Part shown: piece after piece, positions 40,643-45,962 of the stretch | Numbering within the stretch: the first letter of the stretch is position 1 | Layout of the letters: every line of letters begins with the position of its first letter | Assembly: GCA_025642065.1 (NCBI GenBank) | Contig: JAODUP010000441.1 | Location: forward strand, 124,001-188,000 | Reading direction: 5' to 3' | DNA: 64,000 nucleotides | From: Paralvinella palmiformis | Taxonomy: Eukaryota > Annelida > Polychaeta > Terebellida > Alvinellidae | Notes under the pieces: model-generated | What the model was told of the DNA's origin: nothing | The model's input: the letters and a program-made list of their open reading frames with translations, nothing else | Database searches by the model: none | Made by a program: the position numbers and the translations under genes

Positions 40643-40894
40643 ACTGACGGTGACAAAATAATTTCAGTTTGTTTTTCACTATTGTTTTTTTATTAGCATT
40701 CACTGATGATAGTGTAACATATTTCTTGCAATCCATATCTATTAATGTATTTTAGATTCTGGATAAGGTTCATATGCAGTTCCAGACTTTTATGGATGAC
40801 CCCATGTACAGCAACCAGCACGATCTACACCTGGAGCTCGTTGCAACATTTGGACGCGTTGGACCAAATGCTGAGCCACGGTTCCGTGATGAAT
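8870..40894 (+). CDS. RELCH: RELCH (KIAA1468) orthologue, 24 coding exons, 3' end outside or not found
   Basis: RAB11-binding protein with LisH, coiled-coil and HEAT repeats. In mammals it acts at recycling endosomes and the trans-Golgi network, where it helps OSBP-dependent cholesterol transfer. Twenty-four exons join in frame: 8870-9191, 13186-13275, 13395-13466, 15947-16119, 17192-17368, 18541-18629, 18800-18906, 19702-20119, 20257-20332, 21326-21421, 21710-21822, 23403-23493, 24830-24901, 25464-25604, 27817-27981, 29891-30071, 30347-30506, 30687-30810, 31000-31048, 31355-31440, 33133-33339, 33825-33907, 36259-36322, 40756-40894. They give 1098 codons, against about 1216 aa for the human protein. 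Order from the N-terminus: LisH-like segment (about 50-85), coiled coil (138-161), LisH (about 175-205), second coiled coil (279-320), acidic Ser-rich linker (344-482), HEAT array (about 490-1098). All introns are GT-AG except intron 7 (GC-AG). The last exon ends in phase 1 after FRDE; the roughly 120 C-terminal residues of the family were not found up to 64000. Confidence 0.93.
9874..10640 (-). pseudogene. Ty3/gypsy retrotransposon remnant in RELCH intron 1
   Basis: Read on the minus strand. The piece nearest 10640 resembles the start of gypsy gag (a segment ending WKIYVERVEQYF). It is followed within about 60 bases by integrase-end sequence (LLAYRNTTHNTTIESPA, near 10440), then the chromodomain-like tail with WVPGIV and DGIIHRSHVDQIRDS (about 10210-10120), and finally a pol C-terminal tail near 9880. 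Reverse transcriptase, RNase H and most of integrase are missing, so this is an internally deleted, dead copy with stops and frameshifts. No LTRs are recognised. Confidence 0.72.
10827..12036. repeat. Duplicated segment B', copy 2
   Basis: Second copy of 3627-4839, lying inside RELCH intron 1. It has a short AT insertion near 11136, a 10-base local duplication near 11540 and a few substitutions. Similarity to copy 1 stops at about 12036, where the copies continue into unrelated sequence. Confidence 0.93.
12731..12991. mobile_element. Foldback/MITE-like element
   Basis: A 16-base left end (AAGAAGTGTAAATGAA) is repeated inverted at the right end (TTCATTTACACTTCCT) with one mismatch. Inner parts also pair, for example TTTGTGAAATATTC near 12856 with AATATTTCACAAA near 12955. 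Several TTCATGAA-type palindromes lie between. There is no coding capacity. It is probably a non-autonomous DNA transposon in RELCH intron 1. Confidence 0.6.
13186..13275 (+). CDS. RELCH: RELCH exon 2
   Basis: Residues 108-137, containing DSLDFARYSDDG, a block strongly conserved in RELCH. Acceptor TTTTCCAG, donor GTTTGG; phase 1 in and phase 1 out. Confidence 0.92.
13395..13466 (+). CDS. RELCH: RELCH exon 3
   Basis: Residues 138-161, a coiled-coil segment (VLEFELRKAQDTIKSLRAAL). Acceptor CACACAG, donor GTTAGT. Intron 2 is only 119 bases, the shortest intron in the gene. Confidence 0.92.
15947..16119 (+). CDS. RELCH: RELCH exon 4 (LisH domain)
   Basis: Residues 162-219. Carries the LisH motif (RRALNFLVNEYLLNNTYKLT), used for dimerisation in this domain family. 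Acceptor TTTACAG, donor GTTTGT; ends in phase 0. Confidence 0.94.
17192..17368 (+). CDS. RELCH: RELCH exon 5
   Basis: Residues 220-278, beginning DFEDWDDVGLN and containing PPGLLQLYRDYG, both conserved in the family. Acceptor TTTTGTAG, donor GTTAGT. An open frame runs past the donor into the intron but has no family similarity there. Confidence 0.92.
17727..17765. repeat. (AT)n microsatellite
   Basis: Uninterrupted AT dinucleotides in RELCH intron 5. Confidence 0.95.
18115..18376 (-). mobile_element. tRNA-derived SINE family C, copy 1
   Basis: On the minus strand it starts with a tRNA-like head (A box near TAGTTAGAGCATAG, B box GAGGTTCGAGGC) and continues into a body shared with 39489-39782 and 54505-54738. 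The body includes GAACCTGACAGGA, TGTATGCTCC and GAGTCAGGGATAATAATACT. Confidence 0.8.
18541..18629 (+). CDS. RELCH: RELCH exon 6 (coiled coil)
   Basis: Residues 279-308, with the heptad-like helix TELENRIITLSNENEFLAHR. Acceptor TTACTTTCAG, donor GTAATA; ends in phase 2. Confidence 0.88.
18800..18906 (+). CDS. RELCH: RELCH exon 7, GC donor
   Basis: Residues 308-343, the end of the coiled coil and a Thr/Pro-rich linker. The phase of the following exon is only met if the exon ends CAAG before GCAAGT, the well-known minor GC-AG donor consensus. No GT site nearby keeps the frame. Confidence 0.82.
19230..19262. repeat. (AT)n microsatellite
   Basis: AT dinucleotide run in RELCH intron 7, the GC-AG intron. 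Confidence 0.93.
19702..20119 (+). CDS. RELCH: RELCH exon 8 (acidic Ser-rich linker)
   Basis: Residues 344-482, the longest exon. Low-complexity acidic and Ser/Gln-rich sequence, poorly conserved and probably disordered, as in the matching region of vertebrate RELCH. Acceptor CTTAAAG, donor GTAGTC, phase 2 out. Confidence 0.87.
20257..20332 (+). CDS. RELCH: RELCH exon 9
   Basis: Residues 483-508, start of the helical repeat region (ISHSFQKLLMSNSLPVSNDN). Acceptor CGCTTTCAG, donor GTAAAC. Confidence 0.88.
21071..21187. repeat. (CT)n/(AT)n compound microsatellite
   Basis: Two CT runs, each followed by an AT run, separated by about 30 bases: a CT-AT unit apparently duplicated. RELCH intron 9. 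Confidence 0.9.
21326..21421 (+). CDS. RELCH: RELCH exon 10
   Basis: Residues 509-540, including ILGRCLPNIVPNVILAKRE, one of the best-conserved stretches of the family. Acceptor TTTCTCTAG, donor GTAAGT. Confidence 0.95.
21710..21822 (+). CDS. RELCH: RELCH exon 11
   Basis: Residues 541-578, with ELIPLILCTATLHPDAK and LFNLIKRPGTEQR, a HEAT-type helical pair. Acceptor TTTGACAG, donor GTAAGA, phase 2 out. Confidence 0.95.
23403..23493 (+). CDS. RELCH: RELCH exon 12
   Basis: Residues 578-608, MILTGCVAFAKHVGPDRVE then LLPQCWEQ, nearly the vertebrate sequence. Acceptor CTGTTACAG, donor GTTAGC. Confidence 0.96.
23708..23909 (+). mobile_element. tRNA-derived SINE family A, copy 1
   Basis: The tRNA-like head GCGCCTCCGTGGTCTAGTGG carries the pol III A box, and TGTTCGAATCTC the B box. 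The body ends AAGTGGCCGTAAAACACC before an (ATC)n tail. Full-length copy in RELCH intron 12. Confidence 0.88.
24715..24749. repeat. (AT)n microsatellite
   Basis: AT run about 80 bases before RELCH exon 13. Confidence 0.95.
24830..24901 (+). CDS. RELCH: RELCH exon 13
   Basis: Residues 609-632, INHKYVERRLLVAEACGTLA, HEAT repeat. Acceptor TTATTTCAG, donor GTAAGT. An (AT)n run lies about 80 bases before the acceptor. Confidence 0.95.
25464..25604 (+). CDS. RELCH: RELCH exon 14
   Basis: Residues 633-679, HEAT repeat with LRGSLVLSMLTQMLQFDKAE and a second helix ending DTNKYNE. Acceptor TTCTCCAG, donor GTTTGT. A SINE sits 40 bases after the donor. Confidence 0.95.
25643..25832 (+). mobile_element. 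tRNA-derived SINE family A, copy 2
   Basis: Lacks the first few bases of the head (starts GTCGTCTAACGG) but keeps the body and the CAATCATCATT tail. It lies 40 bases downstream of RELCH exon 14 and is more diverged than copies at 23.7 and 27.1 kb. Confidence 0.82.
25913..25985 (-). mobile_element. SINE family C tail fragment
   Basis: Only the 3' end is present: the minus-strand tail with ATATAGCACCTTATTCAGC, matching the first bases of the copy at 54505. Confidence 0.55.
26545..26815. repeat. 21-base minisatellite
   Basis: About twelve imperfect repeats of a unit like TGGTGTGGTGTAATATTGTAC. Because the unit is a multiple of three, both strands stay open by accident (plus 26561-26776, minus 26869-26501); neither frame is a gene. 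RELCH intron 14. Confidence 0.88.
27088..27277 (+). mobile_element. tRNA-derived SINE family A, copy 3
   Basis: The best-preserved copy: GGCGCCTCCGTGGTCTAGCG head, GGGTTCGAATCTCGG B box, body, and a short ATC tail. RELCH intron 14. Confidence 0.9.
27817..27981 (+). CDS. RELCH: RELCH exon 15
   Basis: Residues 680-734, HEAT repeat GVQLLFTGLQDLSTRV followed by KQVFLPAFAMWALLLGKLES. Acceptor TTATTTTAG, donor GTAAGT. Confidence 0.93.
29587..29651. repeat. Three 22-base tandem repeats
   Basis: Three near-perfect copies of a unit like ATAAAATAGATTAGATGTTA in RELCH intron 15. Confidence 0.9.
29891..30071 (+). CDS. RELCH: RELCH exon 16
   Basis: Residues 735-794, including FCLFLHSLQQLIPFMFMSIL and TAPFVGK, matching the vertebrate helix pair. 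Acceptor TTTGCTACAG, donor GTAATT, directly followed by a (TG)n run in the intron. Confidence 0.92.
30100..30152 (-). mobile_element. SINE family A fragment
   Basis: The 3' part of family A in reverse orientation (ATTGATGTTTTGCGTCCAC, then TGTAGGCTAAATGGGC), lacking the tRNA head. It follows the (GT)n run just after exon 16. Confidence 0.7.
30181..30223. repeat. (AT)n microsatellite
   Basis: AT run within the short intron 16. Confidence 0.95.
30347..30506 (+). CDS. RELCH: RELCH exon 17
   Basis: Residues 795-848, with LPEPSSDLFDLCAIFGSHEH and a Trp-containing loop. Aligns with the family segment around its ASTIIGSREQLA-type motif. Acceptor GTTTTAG, donor GTAAGG. Confidence 0.9.
30687..30810 (+). 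CDS. RELCH: RELCH exon 18
   Basis: Residues 848-889, containing FFNICKTFGRCFTITK, the conserved R/K-TFGK-type motif of RELCH. Acceptor CGTTTCAG, donor GTATGA; a (CA)n run follows within 15 bases. Confidence 0.92.
30822..30863. repeat. (CA)n microsatellite
   Basis: CA run starting 12 bases after the exon 18 donor. Confidence 0.95.
31000..31048 (+). CDS. RELCH: RELCH exon 19
   Basis: Residues 890-906, only 49 bases, VKKKFQVVLSIPEEDT. Acceptor TTTGACAG, donor GTTTGT. Too short for a simple open-frame search but needed for phase. Confidence 0.88.
31118..31233 (+). mobile_element. Diverged SINE family A remnant
   Basis: Weak match to the family A body (CTGAAGGTTGTTTTATTCGTC, CCTGTTAGCCTTGAGAAGTG, ATAAAACAACAAC). 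Old copy in intron 19. Confidence 0.45.
31355..31440 (+). CDS. RELCH: RELCH exon 20
   Basis: Residues 906-934, with KCTVPVYAAGVLGSLTQ, equal to the family's ATVPIYATGVL-type segment. Acceptor CATCCTCAG, donor GTAAAA. Confidence 0.92.
33133..33339 (+). CDS. RELCH: RELCH exon 21
   Basis: Residues 935-1003, HEAT region with LSLCHAPIDSLKAAVTEL and LLIGVLWDGVVHTSA. The acceptor is ACTGAAG, weak in pyrimidines; the first codons DDDYKELAK align with the family, which supports this start. Donor GTCAGT. Confidence 0.93.
33775..33811. repeat. (AT)n microsatellite next to exon 22 acceptor
   Basis: The AT run ends about 14 bases before the exon 22 splice acceptor, so it covers the usual branch-point zone. 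Confidence 0.95.
33825..33907 (+). CDS. RELCH: RELCH exon 22
   Basis: Residues 1004-1031, with SKVVPALVTLASDAE. The acceptor TATTTCAG lies only 14 bases after a long (AT)n run. Donor GTAAGT, phase 2 out. Confidence 0.93.
34925..36060 (-). pseudogene. Tigger/pogo-type transposase relic
   Basis: Read on the minus strand. Near 35810 it shows VYNCDKTGLW, the first catalytic Asp region of pogo/Tigger (DDE_1, jerky-like) transposases, followed by a basic linker. Near 35560 come VIFEDWFRKMFVPAV and then a degraded PP-loop with LLNQGIISVFKPNYWRA (about 35450-35400), typical of the C-terminal half. An acidic tail lies near 35200. Many stops and frameshifts; the element is dead and lies in RELCH intron 22. 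Confidence 0.8.
36103..36214. repeat. Intron duplicate, copy 1
   Basis: About 110 bases (including GATGAAGATAGTGATTTACC) repeated almost exactly at 37283-37399. It ends 45 bases before RELCH exon 23. Confidence 0.92.
36259..36322 (+). CDS. RELCH: RELCH exon 23
   Basis: Residues 1031-1052, VRISTISAFGTIMETISDRS, nearly the vertebrate sequence. Acceptor ATGTTTCAG, donor GTAAGT. A 110-base intron piece just upstream is repeated at 37283-37399. Confidence 0.94.
36361..36425. repeat. (TC)n/(TG)n microsatellite
   Basis: CT run then GT run starting 38 bases after exon 23. Confidence 0.93.
37283..37399. repeat. Intron duplicate, copy 2
   Basis: Second copy of 36103-36214, in the intron after exon 23. 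It is bracketed by a short repeat (TTTAGTTTTTCCATGTTGAT) at 37278-37300 and 37408-37430. The exon itself is not duplicated. Confidence 0.9.
37672..37862 (-). mobile_element. Interspersed repeat family E (SINE-like)
   Basis: On the minus strand it has a B-box-like CAGGTTCGAACCCTGC head and a body with TAAATGGCGCTGCCGTCTCC. The same body, more decayed, lies in both B segments (about 4170-4300 and 11372-11490), so it is an interspersed family with a probable tRNA origin. Confidence 0.55.
38225..38342. repeat. Polypyrimidine tract
   Basis: About 115 bases, almost all T and C on the plus strand, built from loose repeats of TTTCCTGTTTCC. RELCH intron 23. Confidence 0.88.
38625..38664. repeat. (AT)n microsatellite
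   Basis: AT run in RELCH intron 23. Confidence 0.95.
39489..39782 (+). mobile_element. tRNA-derived SINE family C, copy 2
   Basis: Full-length: TTAGTTAGAGCATAGG A box, GGGTTCGAGGCTCC B box, body with AACCTGACAGGACGTGATGG and GAGTCAGGGATAATAATACT, and tail TAGCTGGATAGGATGC. RELCH intron 23. Confidence 0.85.
39997..40041. repeat. (CA)n microsatellite
   Basis: CA run with two CAGA interruptions, in RELCH intron 23. Confidence 0.93.
40566..40632. repeat. (AT)n/(GT)n microsatellite
   Basis: AT run followed by GT run about 125 bases before exon 24. Confidence 0.95.
40756..40894 (+). CDS. RELCH: RELCH exon 24 (last one found)
   Basis: Residues 1053-1098 plus one base, with DLHLELVATFGRVGPNAEPR, a hallmark of RELCH. 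Acceptor GTATTTTAG, donor GTAAGT at 40895, so splicing must continue. The next family residue is Phe, which fits the leftover T. Confidence 0.95.
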
Positions 40895-42629
40895 GTAAGT
40901 CCGTTAAATATTTGTATGCACATTATTTGCTGTGATATGTCTACTGTTTGGTGTCTGGATTCAGTTAGCATTTGGCTGACTGTATTCACTTCATATCATT
41001 TCAAGAATATATCGAATTACTTACCTATTTTTATATCCCCATACAATTATGAGTCTTAATAAAAAGGTTAAAAAAAATTTCTTAGCAAATAGTTGTTAGA
41101 ATTAATACATTTAAAAACAAAATACAATATCAGTATCACACTTCTGTGGAAAATGTTTTGACCAATTTTGACTAAATCTTAATTATGTTCAGTGTAGAAG
41201 TTGCACATACTGTCTAACTAAAACAGATACACTATAAGTGTAGATAAATAACATGCAGTTAGTTGGCCTCCTTAATATTGGTTAGTGCTTATTATTTTTG
41301 TTTTGGCGATATGTATATTACCTTAAATTTTCAGATATTGTGTATTAAATCTCAGTTAGCAATAGATGTGTTACCAAAAAATTCAGGTAATATACATATT
41401 ATACAGATAAACTATAATATATATATATATATATATCAGTATTTAACATAAAGTGTACAGATGAATGTGCATGTGAAGATTATAAATCTCACTGTGACAT
41501 TTATTGTTTGGTATTGGGGAGCATCCACACAATATAGATAACAACAAGAAGCCAAATGGAGATTTTGTTTGACAAGAGTGAGAATTGATGGCCATCTAAG
41601 TTTAATTTTTTTAAGACTAACTTATATCTTGTGGATAAAAACCCCCAATTTGATCGTTTTGTTTTTGACGTCCCTCAATAAAGTTCCAAGTAATACATGG
41701 TCTCAGTAGCTGAACTCTATTTTACTTGTGTTATTATTTGTGATATATATATATATATATATATATGATCATTTTAATATCTCTGAGTATAAACATTGAC
41801 AAAAAAAATGCACACCGGAGAGATTTGTCTGTTTAAGCGAACTCTATCGTTTGGCAAGATTTCAATTGATCCAGTAGCTTGACGTGGTGAAAATAAACAG
41901 ACGATATTTAATTACATTCGTTGTGAAATTTTATTCGACTCGAAAGAGATGTATAACAACAGGATTACAGTTAATTGTAATAAACCTTATCTACTAGCAA
42001 TAACATTACTGATAACAGGACTAGTTCAGTTCCAAGATGCAGGATCCTAATTCTTGGCTTGGAAAGTGATATAAAGCTCGACGAGAAACTCTCGACACGT
42101 ATCATCAGAATAGATAATCAATGAGTGAATTACTTACTTAGCTTGTAATTTGATGAATTTAATGCAGTTACGCTTATTTAGAAAGAGAAAGCTATAACTA
42201 GATGGTACGATTTGTATACAGGCGAGATACATAGGTCCAATACATGAAGTTAAGATAGTTTAGATTAATTTATTATTAATATTGGTTTTATTATTTACAT
42301 ATTATCCATACTATCCGAGACGATGTGTATGTATGTATGTATGTATATGCGTGTGTGCGTGCGTGTGCGTGTGTGTGTGTGGTGGGGGGGGGTTAATGGA
42401 CAACGATTCCTTTCCTAAGCTATATTCTAACTTCATATATGTATATACACAATTCAGCTACACTGTTGTCGTGTTACGTCAGCCGGTTACGTTCTGTCTT
42501 ACACACTATTGCGGCGTCTTTCGTCTGGTGTTTTACCAGTCAGCATTTTATCACATCATAACCGTCATCATCCATCATCAACTGTTACACTTGAGTGACC
42601 AGTTCACGTCGTACAGTACGCGCCCTATG
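40895..42629. other. Between RELCH exon 24 and the GPCR: no gene seen
   Basis: Contains AT runs (41417-41436, 41744-41766) and a GT/G-rich run (42328-42393). I looked for the missing RELCH C-terminal exon here and saw no matching frame. Confidence 0.6.
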
Positions 42630-43772
42630 TCAGGCGCTGCTGTGTAAGCTGTTGTTACAATGTCCCATCAGGGGTTCCTTAGCCGTTAGCTCGCTACGCT
42701 TGTTTACCAGCGGATCGCGTATGCCGTACCGGCGACACGAGCATCTGACCATTCTGGTTGCTTCGGTCCGGAACCGGTGAGACGTCGCCAGATAGATGAA
42801 GATCTTACAGCTCAGGTAGGCGTACTCCAGATTGGCGCATATCGAGTTGGCCGTGTTCCGTTTGGCCGTGAAGGCCATATAGTCGCCGCCGTAGTTAATG
42901 TATTCCTTCTCGAAGAGATACGTGACCAGGTTGACCAGCATCTTCGGAAGCGACGATGGCAGGAAGAGGATGCACACCAGCAGGATGGTGATCTTCAGCT
43001 GGTCGAGGGCCACCGGATCCAGCTGATAGCGTTCGCGCCACGCCTGGTGCCCTTCGGTGCCGCGGTGCTGCCCTCTGCCGATCTTCACCAGCATGAAGAT
43101 GGCGCAGATGGTGACCAGCGTGGACGGGACGCCGTCGGTGATCAGGGTGTCGGCGATTGGCCAAATGTAGTTCTGGAACACTTCGCTGGTCTGGTGGCCG
43201 TGACGGGTGAACGTACAGCGATCCCGGTACATGTTGTCCGCCGGGCCGTCGTTGATGTGGATCAGCTCGAACGACCAGAAGAAGTGGATGTTGACGCAGA
43301 CCAGCAGCACGGTGAGCAGCAGCATGATCGCCTCGGCCTTGGACGTCGTGCAGAGCTGGTGAACCTTATCCGGGTACTTGGTCGAGAGGGCGCCCTCGAC
43401 GGCGGCGCAGACGATCAGCCAGCGCATCAGGTGCAGGATGAAGTTGAAGACGAACGGATAGACCTTGCAGACGCTGGTCGAGTACATCATCAGCATCGTG
43501 GACACGTCAAGTTCGGTGACCGTCAGCAGCCACTGGTTGCCGCAGCGCGTGTACAGCACGATCAGGTCGGCGACGCAGAGTACGGCCAGATAGACGCAGG
43601 TGGAGAGCACCTCGTGGCTGAGTCGGAGCAGCACTATCAACGACACCAAGTTGCCGATGGTGCCCAGCAGGAGGAACACCGGGGCTAGGGTCAGCGTCAA
43701 GTAACGTTCGCTTTGGTTGTCGCTGTAGTAGTCGCCGTAATCTCCGTAATCGTAACCCGTAGAATAGGACAT
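42630..43772 (-). CDS. Class A (rhodopsin-like) GPCR, orphan, 380 aa
   Basis: Seven hydrophobic segments in the class A pattern. TM1 carries GN (Asn41), TM2 LCVAD (Asp69), Cys102 and Cys186 can form the TM3-ECL2 disulphide, TM6 contains LFLPSSLP, and TM7 ends CKIFIY before helix 8 (SHRFR). It resembles invertebrate peptide-type receptors, but I cannot name the ligand. Two key motifs are altered: the (D/E)RY arginine is Gly (EGA at 126-128), and NPxxY is CKIFIY. The short N-terminus is rich in Tyr and Asp (about residues 3-16) and has one sequon (NQS at 19-21). I chose the ATG at 43772 for its AAC context. The frame stays open upstream to 43928, but a splice acceptor (TTCTGTTACAG) at 43805 suggests a 5' leader exon instead. 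Very GC-rich compared with its surroundings. A Cys-rich patch (RCSCRR) after helix 8 could be palmitoylated. Confidence 0.88.
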   Translation of the reverse strand: MSYSTGYDYGDYGDYYSDNQSERYLTLTLAPVFLLLGTIGNLVSLIVLLRLSHEVLSTCVYLAVLCVADLIVLYTRCGNQWLLTVTELDVSTMLMMYSTSVCKVYPFVFNFILHLMRWLIVCAAVEGALSTKYPDKVHQLCTTSKAEAIMLLLTVLLVCVNIHFFWSFELIHINDGPADNMYRDRCTFTRHGHQTSEVFQNYIWPIADTLITDGVPSTLVTICAIFMLVKIGRGQHRGTEGHQAWRERYQLDPVALDQLKITILLVCILFLPSSLPKMLVNLVTYLFEKEYINYGGDYMAFTAKRNTANSICANLEYAYLSCKIFIYLATSHRFRTEATRMVRCSCRRYGIRDPLVNKRSELTAKEPLMGHCNNSLHSSA

Positions 43773-43944
43773 GTTGCTGCTGTTGTTGTTGTGGTGGTGG
43801 TGGTCTGTAACAGAAGATGGTTTTATGTCAGTTTGTGACGACCGATAAAACATATAGAGATACGGCGCTCTGTTAGCAAATGCCGGCGTTACCTGTGTTC
43901 TGTGAGATGTTTTATCCGAGCATCGCACTAGGAAATCTTTGCTT

Positions 43945-44002
43945 GGTGATTGTCCCTGATGTGACCAACGCTAAGGCTAAACGAAACGTTTCTCAATCAC
44001 TC
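43945..44002 (+). mobile_element. SINE family D tail fragment
   Basis: Only the conserved 3' module is present: GATGTGACCAACGCTAAGGC then CTCAATCACTC. It lies just upstream of the GPCR. Confidence 0.65.
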
Positions 44003-44040
44003 TTTTAATGTACTGAATGAAATTGATGTTTCTCCGACTT

Positions 44041-44312
44041 AATGGGCTACAGCGTGGAACTCCTTGTCTATGTTAATGGTGGGCGGCAGGTCAGAGGTTC
44101 GAGTCCAAGCCTTGGCACTATAGTTGGACTTTTTTTATCCAGTCAGATAACTGGCAAGGTTTTCTTCGCTGATAATGTCATCTATTATAAATTTAAAAAT
44201 TTATGTTGAAGCAGTCCCCACGGTGAAGCAGTAGATTGCAGACGATATCCGTCTCCCTCGTTTGAGGTGGCCAGCCACGTATAGTATAATAACTGCCATT
44301 TCGGTCATTCAC
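44041..44312 (+). mobile_element. tRNA-derived SINE family B, copy 1
   Basis: B box CAGAGGTTCGAGTCC, then a body shared with 50207-50497: ACTGGCAAGGTTTTC, GTGAAGCAGTAGATT, CTCCCTCGTTTGAGGT, and the 3' end CTGCCATTTCGGTCAT. Confidence 0.85.
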
Positions 44313-44794
44313 CTTTTAATATGTGTTGACATTTCAAGATGTATTACTTAGCTCAAGCTACTCCATATATACGTGTATATAGATGAATTATACTTTTTTT
44401 CAATTTAAAGGAAATTGTTTGTACCAGTCAAGTAGTAGGTAACCCGTCATTTATCTTGGTTAAAAAATTAGTTCAAATAAACTGATTGTGCAACCATATG
44501 TGATACATTTGTATCTGGATCATCGTATACTTGGGGAATGAAAAGGAATCATTAGAGTTTGGTAATTAGTAGAAACGTCACTCCCCCAAATGATCACTCG
44601 GTTAACAATGAACTTTGACACCACAAAACCATTAAGTGAAGTCCATTAAAAGGTTGTAGTAATGGATTTTAGACATGAACTTGACACAAAAGCACCAAAG
44701 GAGATCGAGTGCATTAAAATTAGAAGGTTAGGAAGTTGAGTTTGCTTTTGTCTTGAGGTGCTTTACTTTTTTTTGGCAGCCTAAAGTTTTCCCA

Positions 44795-44800
<6 letters not shown>

Positions 44801-44829
<29 letters not shown>
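44801..44829. repeat. (AT)n microsatellite
   Basis: AT dinucleotide run. Confidence 0.93.
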
Positions 44830-44830
<1 letters not shown>

Positions 44831-45212
44831 TCATGTGAGGTTTTATATCAGTATTCACCGACCAGGATGAGGTCGTAATGAGTTTAGGCATGAATTATTC
44901 ACATTTACTCTGGTTATATACAAATTGTGACATGTGATATAATTTTGCTAGTGGTAATGTTCTGTAAAATAGAATATATGTTGATGTGTAGACAGCTGTT
45001 GATGTACATTTATTCTATTATCACCCAACGATAGTTTGGTTTTGTTATCAATAAATTGTATTAATAGAGTGTCTGTAGCGAATTTTTCATTCATTAATAA
45101 CCACACATTGAGTATTGTGTAATGTGTGTCTGATAGCATTATTATTTGACAGACATTTTACTTAGTAAAAAATGAAGTATAATAATACATTAGTGAGTAA
45201 ATGTTTTTGACA

Positions 45213-45367
45213 ATTCTCCCAAGAGGCAAAATTTCCTGGAGCTTGCTCTCAAACAATATTGCCCCAATACTCGCCATGAGAAACTTAAAGGTTTGTGCAA
45301 GACACGCTGGGTTGAAATACATTCTTGTTTGGAAACATTTGGTGAGCTTTATGAACACATGGTCTGA
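45213..45367 (+). pseudogene. hAT transposase fragment
   Basis: About 50 codons open on the plus strand with PKRQNFLELAL, RHEKLKGLCKTRWVE and FGELYEHMV, the middle of a ZMYM1/P52rIPK-like hAT transposase, ending in a stop. It differs from the copies at 1-8 kb, so it comes from another hAT element. Confidence 0.72.
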
Positions 45368-45847
45368 CTTGCCTTGTTGGTATGGTTAATCCATCAACTA
45401 CTAGTTATTGTGTTGCCAAGTGATATATTACATTTAAAGATGGAGGTTCCATACTAGACAAGGGGTTCTGACCATCTAAGAGGTGGAGGTTTGCTACTGG
45501 AGCAACCTGGATTTGTGTGGGCCTTTGAATCAGATTAAGCATTGTTTATTTTGGGCCATCGTAACTGGTTCAAGTGCAGATTTCTGCTCTACATCATCAT
45601 AAAACTAACTGGAGTGAAATCTGTTAGTTGAAATTAGCAACCTCCACACAAAGACGGATTGAAATGTGCACTGTTATTGGCTAGTCATGTGTGAACCTGT
45701 TCACAAAACACTATTGATCTAGGAATTACAAGCATATTCAAAATGATGGAGTTACTGTGTATTCTGTAATTTCAAAAACAAATCCGTATTACACATTCTT
45801 ATGTGATGCACTATTTAGAGCACGGTGTTGCGTATCTCCGGATCTGC

Positions 45848-45962
45848 CTTCAAATCTAATTATTGGCCGCATTTGTCATGTGTTTCCTTAGGGAAAGACC
45901 GATCACCCATGTCTGTAGTGACTAATGCTCAAGCTAAACAAGGCACTCACTCAAAGTTATTT
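45848..45962 (+). mobile_element. SINE family D, 5'-truncated
   Basis: Ends with the family D module (ATGTCTGTAGTGACTAATGC, then AAACAAGGCACTCACTC). Confidence 0.5.

Noticed and set aside
42777..43688. 303-codon plus-strand open frame
   Set aside because: It is the antisense shadow of the GC-rich GPCR. The minus frame has transmembrane segments and receptor motifs; the plus frame is low-complexity Gln/Asp/Arg sequence without any domain.
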